A stretch of DNA of 64,000 nucleotides from the NCBI RefSeq assembly GCF_000378985.1, contig NZ_KB905370.1, positions 3,304,781 through 3,368,780 of the forward strand, read 5' to 3'. Shown here piece after piece: positions 9,413 through 17,139 of the stretch. Position 1 is the first letter of the stretch; every line of letters starts with the position of its first letter. A program made the position numbers and the translations under genes. The notes under the pieces were generated by a model. It was not told where the DNA came from, ran no database searches, and saw nothing but the letters and a program-made list of their open reading frames with translations. The DNA comes from Ensifer sp. BR816. GTDB lineage: Bacteria > Pseudomonadota > Alphaproteobacteria > Rhizobiales > Rhizobiaceae.

Positions 9413-11073
9413 TGGCAAACCTCGTCGAAATCCGTGACCTGAAGGTCGAGGCAACCACCGATTCCGGACGCCGGGTCGAGATCATCAAGGGGATCAGCCT
9501 GGACGTTGCCGAGGGCGAAATCGTAGCGCTGATCGGCGAAAGCGGCTCGGGCAAGACGACGATCGCCCTGACGCTGATGGGATACGCCCGCCCCGGCTGC
9601 CGTATTTCCGGCGGCAGCGTTTCCGTCGCCGGCAAGGACATGGTCCGGCTCAGCGAAAAGGAGCGTTCCCGTATCCGCGGCACCGAGGTTGCCTATGTGC
9701 CGCAATCGGCCGCCGCCGCGTTCAACCCGGCCGCGACCATCATGGACCAGGTGATCGAGATCACCCGCATCCACCAGCTGATGACGCCCGATGAGGCGCG
9801 CGCCAAGGCGGTGGAGCTTTTCCGGGCGCTGTCGCTGCCCGAGCCTGAGACGATCGGCGGCCGCTATCCCCACCAGGTTTCCGGCGGGCAACTGCAGCGC
9901 CTTTCCGCCGCCATGGCGCTGATCGGCGACCCGAAGCTGGTGATCTTCGACGAGCCGACCACCGCGCTCGACGTGACGACCCAGATCGAGGTGCTGCGCG
10001 CCTTCAAGTCCGTCATGAAGGCCGGCGGCATTGCCGGCATCTATGTCTCGCACGACCTCGCCGTCGTCGCCCAGATCGCCGATCGCATCGTCGTCTTGAA
10101 GGGCGGCGAAATGCAGGAAACCGGCACGACGCAAGAGATCCTCACCAACGCCAAGCACCCCTATACGCGCGAACTGCTCGACGCCTTCGAGCCGAAGCCG
10201 CGCGGCGCGGCCGGTCCCGCCGAGCCTCAACCGGCGCCGCTTCTGAAGATCAACACGCTGGTCGCCGGTTACGGGCCGCGGCAGGCGGACGGTCTGCCGC
10301 TCGTGCGTGCGGTCCAGCACGTGTCCCTCGAAGTGGAAAAGGGCCGCAATCTCGGCATCATCGGCGAATCCGGCTGCGGCAAGTCGACCCTTGCCCGCGC
10401 CATCGCCGGCATCCTGCCCGCGGCTTCGGGCAGCATCCAGTTCGACGGGCGCGAACTCGGCCGTAGCGCCCGCGAGCGCTCGCGCGAACAGCTGCGCGAA
10501 ATGCAGATCGTCTTCCAATATGCCGACACGGCGCTCAACCCGGCAAAATCGGTCGAGGATATCCTCGATCGGCCGCTCGCCTTCTACCACAGCATGGGCC
10601 GCAGCGCTCGCAGCGCCCGCATCGACGAATTGCTCGACATGGTGCGCCTGCCGCGCAACCTGCGCCACCGCCGCCCGCAGGAACTCTCGGGCGGCCAGAA
10701 GCAGCGCGTCAATTTTGCCCGGGCGCTCGCCGCCGAGCCGAAGCTGATCCTTTGCGACGAGATCACCTCCGCCCTCGACACGGTCGTCGCCGCTGCGATC
10801 ATCGATCTTCTCAAGGAATTGCAGCGCGAACTCGGCCTCTCCTACGTGTTCATCAGCCACGACCTGTCGACGGTCCAGGCGATCTGCGACGAGGTGGTCG
10901 TCATGTATGGGGGCGAGAAAGTCGAGCAGCTTGCCGCGTCCGACCTCGCAATGGGGGCAAAGCACCCCTATTCCAAGCTGCTCTTCGCTTCCGTGCCGAA
11001 ACTCGACACCGGCTGGCTCGACGGCCTCGACCAGCAGCCGGAACTGGCCCGCGCTTACGGTAGAGCCGGATAA
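9412..11073 (+). CDS. ABC transporter ATP-binding protein, fused DppD-DppF
   Basis: A 553-residue protein with two complete nucleotide-binding domains in one chain. The first has Walker A GESGSGKTT at 42-50, signature VSGGQLQR near 156 and Walker B LVIFDEP near 177. The second has Walker A GESGCGKST at 318-326, signature LSGGQKQR and Walker B LILCDEI. Peptide transporters usually encode these as two polypeptides; the fused form is common in rhizobia. The second Walker B has DEI instead of DEP but keeps the catalytic Glu. It energises the permease pair just upstream. The next gene begins 141 bases later, after a repeat element. Confidence 0.9.
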   Translation: MANLVEIRDLKVEATTDSGRRVEIIKGISLDVAEGEIVALIGESGSGKTTIALTLMGYARPGCRISGGSVSVAGKDMVRLSEKERSRIRGTEVAYVPQSAAAAFNPAATIMDQVIEITRIHQLMTPDEARAKAVELFRALSLPEPETIGGRYPHQVSGGQLQRLSAAMALIGDPKLVIFDEPTTALDVTTQIEVLRAFKSVMKAGGIAGIYVSHDLAVVAQIADRIVVLKGGEMQETGTTQEILTNAKHPYTRELLDAFEPKPRGAAGPAEPQPAPLLKINTLVAGYGPRQADGLPLVRAVQHVSLEVEKGRNLGIIGESGCGKSTLARAIAGILPAASGSIQFDGRELGRSARERSREQLREMQIVFQYADTALNPAKSVEDILDRPLAFYHSMGRSARSARIDELLDMVRLPRNLRHRRPQELSGGQKQRVNFARALAAEPKLILCDEITSALDTVVAAAIIDLLKELQRELGLSYVFISHDLSTVQAICDEVVVMYGGEKVEQLAASDLAMGAKHPYSKLLFASVPKLDTGWLDGLDQQPELARAYGRAG

Positions 11074-11111
11074 TCTGGCAGCCGAGGGCCGCACACGCTC
11101 CTCCTCCCGCT

Positions 11112-11175
11112 CGCTGCATCTATCCGCCAATCGGAGCCGATTTGCGGATAGATGCGCGAGATCAAAGTGCTACAG
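11112..11175 (-). repeat. intergenic palindromic repeat, copy B (same family as 7461-7567)
   Basis: CTATCCGC and GCGGATAG arms flank AATCG/CGATT. This is followed by TCAAAGTGCTACAG, the exact complement of 14 bases of copy A, in the same module order but opposite orientation. It lacks the GCGCGTCT hairpin of copy A. Confidence 0.55.
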
Positions 11176-11214
11176 TCGCGGGCGCCTCAAGACCGGTAGA
11201 GCCAGGAGGGACAG

Positions 11215-12807
11215 TTGAGCACCCGCGATTTCTTCACTCCTAGCCGTGGGCCAAGCCTCGCGGGTGAGGCGATGATCGCCACGTCCCACCCGCTGTCGAC
11301 CACTGCTGGGCTTGAGGTGCTGGCGGCGGGGGGCAACGCGGTCGACGCGGCAATTGCCGCCGTCTCGGTTCAATGCGTCGTGGACCCGCTGATGACCGGT
11401 ATCGGCGGCGACTGCTTTGTTCTCTATGCGCCGGCGGGCGGTGAAGTCATCGGCCTCAATGGCAGCGGTCGCGCGCCCGCCGCGGCGAGCGTCTCCCGGC
11501 TGCAGGAACTGGGCGTAACCGAGATCACGCAAACCAGCCCGCATGCGGTCACCATCCCCGGCTGCATCGCCGCCTGGACGAAGCTCCACCGCGACCATGG
11601 CAGCCTGCCGCTCGACAGGCTCTTCCGCCGTGCCATCGGCTATGCCGAAAACGGTTATCCCGTCACGCCACGCGTTGCCTATGACTGGCAGAGGGAAGCC
11701 GGCATCATCGCCGGCGATCCGGGTGCTGGCGCCGTCTTCTTACCGCGCGGCCGGGCGCCGGAAGCGGGCGAGCGCCATGTACAGCCGAAGCTCGCAGAAC
11801 AATTCCGCGCGATTGCAAGGGACGGAGCCGCGGCCTTTTACCTCGGCCGGACAGCGGAATCGCTGGTTGCCTATCTCCGCTCCATCGGCGGCCTGCATAC
11901 GCTCGATGATTTCGCAGCCGCTGTGGATGGGGCCGACTACGTCACACCTATCAGCACCTCCTATCGCGGTCACGACGTCTTCGAGTGCCCGCCGAACGGA
12001 CAGGGTGTCGCAGCTCTGATGATGCTGAACATTCTGCAGGGCTTCGAGCTCTCGGAGAAGATGCCGCCTGCCGACCGCATCCACCTGCACGCGGAAGCAA
12101 CGAAGCTCGCCTATTTTCATCGCGACGCACTGCTGGGGGACCCCGCGCATCTGCCCTATCCAGTGGAAACCCTGCTGTCGGAACAGACGGCCGCGACGCT
12201 GCGGCGAAAGATCGCTATGGATACGGCCCTCGAGCCGAGGCTATGGAACGAGCCGGAGCACAAGGATACCGTCTATCTGTGCGCCGTCGACCGCGACGGC
12301 AATGCCATCTCCTTCATCAATTCGCTCTTCCACGCCTTCGGCTCCGCACGGCTCGACCCGCAAACCGGCATCCTGCTGCAGAGCCGCGGCATGTCGTTTC
12401 GCATGATCGAGGGTCATCCCAACGCCATCGGCCCCGGAAAACGGCCGCTGCATACGATCATTCCCGGCATGGTCCGCAAGAATGGACGGACGGTGATGCC
12501 GTTCGGCGTGATGGGAGGACACTACCAGACCGCGGGCCACGCTGCCTTCCTCTCCGGGCTGTTCGACCGCGGCCTCGACATCCAGCAGGCAATCGATGCG
12601 CCGCGCAGCTTTGCCCATGACGGCATCCTGGAGGTGGAGCCGGCAGTCGAAGCATCGGCGCTCGAAACCCTCGCGCTGCGCGGACATCGCGTTGAAACGG
12701 CTCTTCGACCGCTCGGCGGCGCGCAGGCCATATGGATCGATCACGAGCGCGGCGTTCTCATCGGCGGCTCCGACTCTCGCAAGGACGGGTGCGCGCTCGG
12801 TTTCTAA
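11215..12807 (+). CDS. ggt: gamma-glutamyltransferase family Ntn-hydrolase
   Basis: A 530-residue gamma-glutamyltranspeptidase-family proenzyme that would cleave or transfer gamma-glutamyl groups after self-cleavage. The expected catalytic nucleophile is Thr352 in HKDTVYLCAVDRDGN, and the small-subunit GGMRKP-like region is replaced by related sequence (RPLHTIIPGM). There is no signal peptide, so unlike classical periplasmic GGT this enzyme should be cytoplasmic. The start is TTG 11215 with AGGAGGG five bases upstream. It lies just after the peptide-type transporter, which suggests intracellular hydrolysis of an imported gamma-glutamyl compound. It is convergent with the Lrp-type regulator. 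Confidence 0.82.
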   Translation: MSTRDFFTPSRGPSLAGEAMIATSHPLSTTAGLEVLAAGGNAVDAAIAAVSVQCVVDPLMTGIGGDCFVLYAPAGGEVIGLNGSGRAPAAASVSRLQELGVTEITQTSPHAVTIPGCIAAWTKLHRDHGSLPLDRLFRRAIGYAENGYPVTPRVAYDWQREAGIIAGDPGAGAVFLPRGRAPEAGERHVQPKLAEQFRAIARDGAAAFYLGRTAESLVAYLRSIGGLHTLDDFAAAVDGADYVTPISTSYRGHDVFECPPNGQGVAALMMLNILQGFELSEKMPPADRIHLHAEATKLAYFHRDALLGDPAHLPYPVETLLSEQTAATLRRKIAMDTALEPRLWNEPEHKDTVYLCAVDRDGNAISFINSLFHAFGSARLDPQTGILLQSRGMSFRMIEGHPNAIGPGKRPLHTIIPGMVRKNGRTVMPFGVMGGHYQTAGHAAFLSGLFDRGLDIQQAIDAPRSFAHDGILEVEPAVEASALETLALRGHRVETALRPLGGAQAIWIDHERGVLIGGSDSRKDGCALGF

Positions 12808-12821
12808 TCAGTAACCGATAT

Positions 12822-12837
12822 CGGAGCAGTTGCTCCG
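12822..12837. terminator. hairpin between convergent ggt and Lrp-type genes
   Basis: CGGAGCAGTTGCTCCG forms a 6-7 bp stem in the 36-base gap between two converging genes, a plausible bidirectional terminator. No T-tract is present. Confidence 0.4.
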
Positions 12838-12843
12838 CGGGCT

Positions 12844-13320
12844 TCAGACCGGAAAGAGGCTGGTCAGCGGCATGTGCGATTTGACGATCGGCGATTTCAG
12901 CACGACATAGCTGAAGTACTTGTCGATGCCGACATCCATGTCGATCAGCCGCTCCATGATCGTCTGGTATTCGACGATGCCGCCGGTCACGAACTTCAGA
13001 AGATAGTCGTAACCGCCGGACACCAGGTGGCACTCCACGACGGAGTCGAGCTTCTCGACGGCCGCGAGAAACCGGGCGAAGTCGATCTGGCGATGGTTCT
13101 TGAGCGTGACCTCGGTGAAGACCGTGAGGGTCTGCCCGAGCTTGGCGATGTTGATCTGCGCCGAATAGCCGACGATGTAGCCCTCCGCCTGCAATTTCTT
13201 CACCCGCATCAGGCATGGGCTGGGCGAGAGATTGACGAGCTCGGCAAGCTCGACATTGGTGATGCGCCCGTTCTTCTGCAGTTCGTAGAGGATCTTGATG
13301 TCGATCCGGTCGAGTTTCAT
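12844..13320 (-). CDS. Lrp/AsnC family transcriptional regulator
   Basis: A 158-residue feast/famine regulator. The N-terminal helix-turn-helix spans about residues 5-55 (ILYELQKNGRITNVELAELVNLS, recognition part SPSPCLMRVKKLQ). The C-terminal RAM ligand domain contains EKLDSVVECHLVSGGYDYLL. GGAGA precedes the ATG by 7 bases. It is divergent from the FAD oxidase at 13567 across 246 bases that contain three spaced GATAAG/GAATAAG motifs. This is the usual layout for an Lrp-type activator of an adjacent amino-acid or amine catabolic gene, so it probably controls that gene in response to its substrate. Confidence 0.9.
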   Translation of the reverse strand: MKLDRIDIKILYELQKNGRITNVELAELVNLSPSPCLMRVKKLQAEGYIVGYSAQINIAKLGQTLTVFTEVTLKNHRQIDFARFLAAVEKLDSVVECHLVSGGYDYLLKFVTGGIVEYQTIMERLIDMDVGIDKYFSYVVLKSPIVKSHMPLTSLFPV

Positions 13321-13404
13321 CGGGCGCTCTCCAATTGTTGCAGGGCCGGGTGCGGTTCCCTGCTCTGCTCAGCATTTTATGCGGCCTGGGCTCACTGACA
13401 AGCT

Positions 13405-13455
13405 GAATAAGCCTATTCTGCTCTGATAAGCGTATGAGATTTCGCTCAGAATAAG
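13405..13455. promoter_or_regulatory. candidate Lrp-type operator array
   Basis: Three copies of an A/T-rich core, GAATAAG (13405), GATAAG (13425) and GAATAAG (13449), are spaced 20 and 24 bases apart, about two helical turns. They lie between the divergent regulator and FAD oxidase genes. Such phased degenerate sites suit an Lrp/AsnC multimer. Confidence 0.4.
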
Positions 13456-13566
13456 CATTGGCCAATGGCCGAGCGAACGGAAGAATATGCTGCGAACGCC
13501 TGATGTGCGGCAGTCTTGCTATTGCCGAATCGCTAGAATTCCGTTCGGTTATACCGGAGACCTTCG

Positions 13567-14895
13567 ATGCCTGCCCCGCTTCTTCATATCGAAACGACGC
13601 CCGCCCTGCCCGCGAGCGCCGACGCCGTCATCATCGGCGGCGGCATTGTCGGGGTTTTTGCCGCGTATCATCTCGCGCGGCGCGGCCTCAAGGTTGCCCT
13701 CGTCGAGAAGGGCTTGATCGGCGCCGAGCAATCCAGCCGCAATTGGGGCTGGTGCCGCCAGCAGAACCGCGATGCCCGCGAACTGCCGATGGCGACCAAG
13801 AGCCTGTCGCTCTGGGAGAGTTTCGCCGAGGAGACCGGCGAGGACACCGGCTTCCGGCGCTGCGGCCTGCTCTATCTCAGCAATGACGAGAGCGAGCTTG
13901 CCGGCTGGGCGCGCTGGGGTGAATTCGCCCGCACCGTCGGGGTGACGACCCATATGCTGGACGGGATCCAAGCGAGTGAACACGGCGCGGCGACCGGCCG
14001 CCGCTGGAAGGGCGGCGTCATTTCGCCGACAGACGGGACGGCCGACCCGTCGCGCGCCGCGCCTGTGGTCGCCCGCGCCGTCATGAAGCTCGGCGGAACC
14101 GTCCACCAGATGTGCGCCGCCCGCGGCATCGAACTGGAGGCAGGCCGCGTCAGCGGCGTCGTCACCGAAGCCGGCACGATCCGCACCCGCGTCGCGGTGC
14201 TTTCCGGCGGCGCCTGGGCCTCTTCCTTCTGCCGGCAACTCGGCATCCGCTTTCCGCAGGCCTCGGTCCGCGCCTCGATCCTCTCCGTCGCGCCCGGCCC
14301 GAAAGACCTGCCGGCGGCGCTGCACACCGCCGCGGTCTCGGTAACGCGGCGCGGCGGCGACGGCGGGTACACGCTGGCGATCAGCGGCCGCGCCCGGGTC
14401 GACCCGACGGCCCAGCAGATCCGCTTTGCCCGGCATTTCGCGCCGATGTTCGCGCGACGCTGGCGCAGCCTTGCACCGGGCGGGATCGAAGGCTGGAAAT
14501 CCGGCCATGAGACGCTTGGACGCTGGCGGCTCGACGCGCCGACGCCGATGGAGTTCAACCGCGTCCTCGATCCTCGCCCCGACCGGACGCAGATACGGCT
14601 GACCTTGGAACGGGCCAGAAAACTCCTGCCGGCTCTTGGAAAGGTGCCGGTCAGCGCCGCCTGGGCCGGCTACATCGACAGCACCCCGGACGGGGTCCCG
14701 GCGATCGGCGAAATCGGCTCGCTGCCCGGGCTGGTGCTGGCTGCCGGCTTCAGCGGCCATGGTTTCGGCATCGGTCCCGGCGCCGGCCACCTCGTCGCCG
14801 ACCTCGTGACCGGTGAGCAACCGATCGTCGACCCCAAGCCCTATCAGCCGGACCGGCTGAAAGGCTCGGCCTGGGGCAAGGTCGCCGATTTCTGA
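13567..14895 (+). CDS. FAD-dependent oxidoreductase (DAO family)
   Basis: A 442-residue DAO-fold flavoenzyme, second of its type in the window. It has the Rossmann motif VIIGGGIVGVFAAYHLARRG at about residues 19-38, then VALVEKGLIGAEQSSRNWGWCRQQNRD. The RNWGWCRQQ segment marks a rhizobial oxidoreductase group often annotated as D-amino-acid or glycine oxidase-like. The C-terminal GFSGHGFGIGPGAGHL is the FAD-contacting region. GGAGA lies before the ATG. It is transcribed away from the Lrp-type regulator, which probably responds to its substrate. The substrate is unknown. Confidence 0.83.
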   Translation: MPAPLLHIETTPALPASADAVIIGGGIVGVFAAYHLARRGLKVALVEKGLIGAEQSSRNWGWCRQQNRDARELPMATKSLSLWESFAEETGEDTGFRRCGLLYLSNDESELAGWARWGEFARTVGVTTHMLDGIQASEHGAATGRRWKGGVISPTDGTADPSRAAPVVARAVMKLGGTVHQMCAARGIELEAGRVSGVVTEAGTIRTRVAVLSGGAWASSFCRQLGIRFPQASVRASILSVAPGPKDLPAALHTAAVSVTRRGGDGGYTLAISGRARVDPTAQQIRFARHFAPMFARRWRSLAPGGIEGWKSGHETLGRWRLDAPTPMEFNRVLDPRPDRTQIRLTLERARKLLPALGKVPVSAAWAGYIDSTPDGVPAIGEIGSLPGLVLAAGFSGHGFGIGPGAGHLVADLVTGEQPIVDPKPYQPDRLKGSAWGKVADF

Positions 14896-15105
14896 CTCGA
14901 AAGGACATGCGCGGCGGCGCAGGGCAACGAATCGCTGTGCGCACACTTCGCCGCTCCCGCGACCCTGGCGTCCGAAGATGCCGGGTTGCGCAGCGGCGAA
15001 GTGCTTCCCCCGCTTCGTATCCGGGCTGAAGACGTTCCCGAGACCACGTCACACTGGCCACGTCATTGCGGGAGCGGCGGACCAGCCGCCGAACATACCC
15101 TCTCC

Positions 15106-15126
15106 GCGGCCCGCATCGCGGGCCGC
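15106..15126. terminator. perfect GC hairpin between converging genes
   Basis: GCGGCCCGC and GCGGGCCGC (9 bp stem, 3-base loop) lie between the plus-strand FAD oxidase and the minus-strand hypothetical gene. It is a candidate bidirectional terminator without a T-tract. Confidence 0.4.
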
Positions 15127-15160
15127 CAGCAGAAGCCGCGGTCGCGCAAACGTCGCCTGC

Positions 15161-15598
15161 TCAGCCGAAGAATATCTGACGCAGGCGTGCAAACAGGCCC
15201 GGCTGATTTTCGACAAGCATCGCGCGAATGTGACGTGAGGCCGTCGACGCACTGACCGTGGCGCCGAAATGGCAATAGCAGATGACCTTGTGCAACTGCT
15301 CGTCACTCAGTTCAAAGAACCGCTTCGCCTCGCCGTAGCTGTCATTGTCCAGTCCGGCTGTCCGAAGGACCGGGTCCTCGAATGCAACGGAGATCGGCGT
15401 GCCGTCGCTGCGCATCGTTGCGCGTACATGCGCCGGCTGATACTCGGTCTCGTGCAATGTCGAGAGCCGTCTGTGCGGGCTGCGCTCCAGGAGTTCCGCC
15501 CAGCGCTCCAGACGCTCGCTGCGCGACAGGGTCCGGCGTGGAAGGTCCTGTTTGACCTCGGCGACGCTTTGCAGTTCCTCGATTGCATGGTGCTTCAT
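15161..15598 (-). CDS. hypothetical protein
   Basis: A 145-residue soluble protein I cannot assign to a family. The first half is charged (KQDLPRRTLSRSERLERWAELLERSP). The centre reads MRSDGTPISVAFEDPVLR and the C-terminal third HKVICYCHFGATVSASTASRHIRAML. The ATG is preceded by a very good AGGAGG, and codon usage matches its neighbours, so it is probably a real gene. It stands alone, 224 bases after the secretion operon on the same strand. No signal peptide or membrane segment is seen. Confidence 0.65.
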   Translation of the reverse strand: MKHHAIEELQSVAEVKQDLPRRTLSRSERLERWAELLERSPHRRLSTLHETEYQPAHVRATMRSDGTPISVAFEDPVLRTAGLDNDSYGEAKRFFELSDEQLHKVICYCHFGATVSASTASRHIRAMLVENQPGLFARLRQIFFG

Positions 15599-15822
15599 TG
15601 TGACCTCCTAATCACCTTAGTTGGTCCCCCATTCCACCTCATACGCCTGATAAAACTGACTCCAACCGGGCGGGAAGTCCAATCACGAAAATACCCGCAA
15701 ACGCTTATCCGGCGCGAAGCGGCCGAATCCGGGCCAACCGCGCTCCGGCGGCGCCCGTCCACGCAAGATGGGCGGGCCTCCTGTGCCTGCTTGAGACGCG
15801 CCGGCCGTGTCGCGAGGCCGCC

Positions 15823-17139
15823 TCAATCCTCGCGGAATGCGTGCCGCATCTGGTCGGTGAGAGGTTTCGCCAGATAGGAGATGACCGTGCGGTCGGCGAT
15901 CTTGATGAACACCTCGGCCGGCATGCCGGGATAGAGCGAAAGCCCCTTGAGCTTGGCAAGGCTTTCCGGCTTCGGGCGAATGCGCAGCGGATAGTAGCTG
16001 GCGCCGGTCCGCTCGTCGCTGACGAGGTCCGGGGCGACGGTCACGACCTCCGCCTCGACCTCTGGCGTCGTGCGCTGATTGAAGGCGCTGAAACGGATCT
16101 CGACCGGCTGGCCGACATGGATCTGGTCGATATCATGGGTCGCCACCCGCGCCTCGACGGTCAGGTCATCGGCCTCCGGCACGACCAGCATCAGCGTCTC
16201 GCCGGGATTGACGACGCCGTTTACGGTGTGGACGGCCAGCTGATAGACGCGGCCGGGCAAGGGCGCGGTGATGTCGAGGCGGCGCAACTGGTCGGTCGCC
16301 GCCGTGCGCCGCTCCTCATACTCGGCGATCTTCGCCTCGACGTCGGTTAGTTCCTTGGAGATCTCCGTGCGCCGGTCCTCGTCCAATTGCAGGATCTGCA
16401 GGTCGACCTCGCTCGACTTGCCGCGCGCCTGGGCACGCGAGGCGATATGCCGCCCGCGGTCGCCCTCGAGTTCCGCCCGCTGCCGCTTCAGCGTCGTGAC
16501 GCGCTGCATCGGCACCAGTCCCTGGCCGTAGAGCGAATCGACCCCGACCAGTTCTTCGGCGATCAGCGCCAGGGCGTCCTCGATCGCCTTCAACTGCACG
16601 GTCAGGCCTTCGATCTCATCGGCCAATTGGGCCTTGCGCGATTGAAGCTGACCCTTCATGCCGATGAGCGCCGTGCGGCGGCTGGCGAAGAGCTTCTGTT
16701 CGCCGTCGACGAGTTTCGCCGCAGCCGCCCCGGAGATCAAATTCTCGAGGTCCTTGTCGATTTCGAACGACGCGGCGCCGATCCGCTCCGCCTGGAGCCG
16801 GGCGCGGCGTGCATAAAGCTGCGCCAGCGTGCTATCGACGATCGCAAGGTTCGCACGCACCGTGGTGCCATCGAGGCGGATCAGGACCTGGCCGGCTTCG
16901 ACGCGGTCGCCTTCCTTGACCTTGAGTTCGCCGACAATGCCGCCGGTCAGATGCTGGACCTTCTTGACGTTGTCGTCGACGACGACCACGCCGCCGGCGA
17001 CGATCGCGCTCGACAGTTCCGTCGTCGCCGCCCAACCGCCTACGCCGGCGACGAGCGCAAGCGCCAGGACCGAGACCCCCATCATGTGGCGAGAAAGCGA
17101 ACGGCGCGCATTCGGCGTCTCATGTGTGCTGTCGCTCAT
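15823..17139 (-). CDS. HlyD/PrsE-type membrane fusion protein of a type I secretion system
   Basis: A 438-residue periplasmic adaptor. It has a short cytoplasmic N-terminus and one membrane helix near residues 20-42 (MGVSVLALALVAGVGGWAAT). A biotinyl-lipoyl half-motif follows (VVVDDNVKKVQHLTGGIVGELKVKEGD), then a long coiled coil (about 120-300) rich in Leu, Glu and Arg. The C-terminal beta-barrel lies around TAPLPGRVYQLAVHTVNGVV. It bridges the ABC exporter to an outer-membrane TolC-like channel. It overlaps the exporter gene by 4 bases. Neither a TolC homologue nor an obvious RTX cargo lies in the window. Confidence 0.9.
   Translation of the reverse strand: MSDSTHETPNARRSLSRHMMGVSVLALALVAGVGGWAATTELSSAIVAGGVVVVDDNVKKVQHLTGGIVGELKVKEGDRVEAGQVLIRLDGTTVRANLAIVDSTLAQLYARRARLQAERIGAASFEIDKDLENLISGAAAAKLVDGEQKLFASRRTALIGMKGQLQSRKAQLADEIEGLTVQLKAIEDALALIAEELVGVDSLYGQGLVPMQRVTTLKRQRAELEGDRGRHIASRAQARGKSSEVDLQILQLDEDRRTEISKELTDVEAKIAEYEERRTAATDQLRRLDITAPLPGRVYQLAVHTVNGVVNPGETLMLVVPEADDLTVEARVATHDIDQIHVGQPVEIRFSAFNQRTTPEVEAEVVTVAPDLVSDERTGASYYPLRIRPKPESLAKLKGLSLYPGMPAEVFIKIADRTVISYLAKPLTDQMRHAFRED

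Noticed and set aside
9256..11130. 624-codon minus-strand open frame
   Set aside because: It is antisense to the fused ABC ATPase, with high-GC third-position bias producing the open frame and no recognisable domain.
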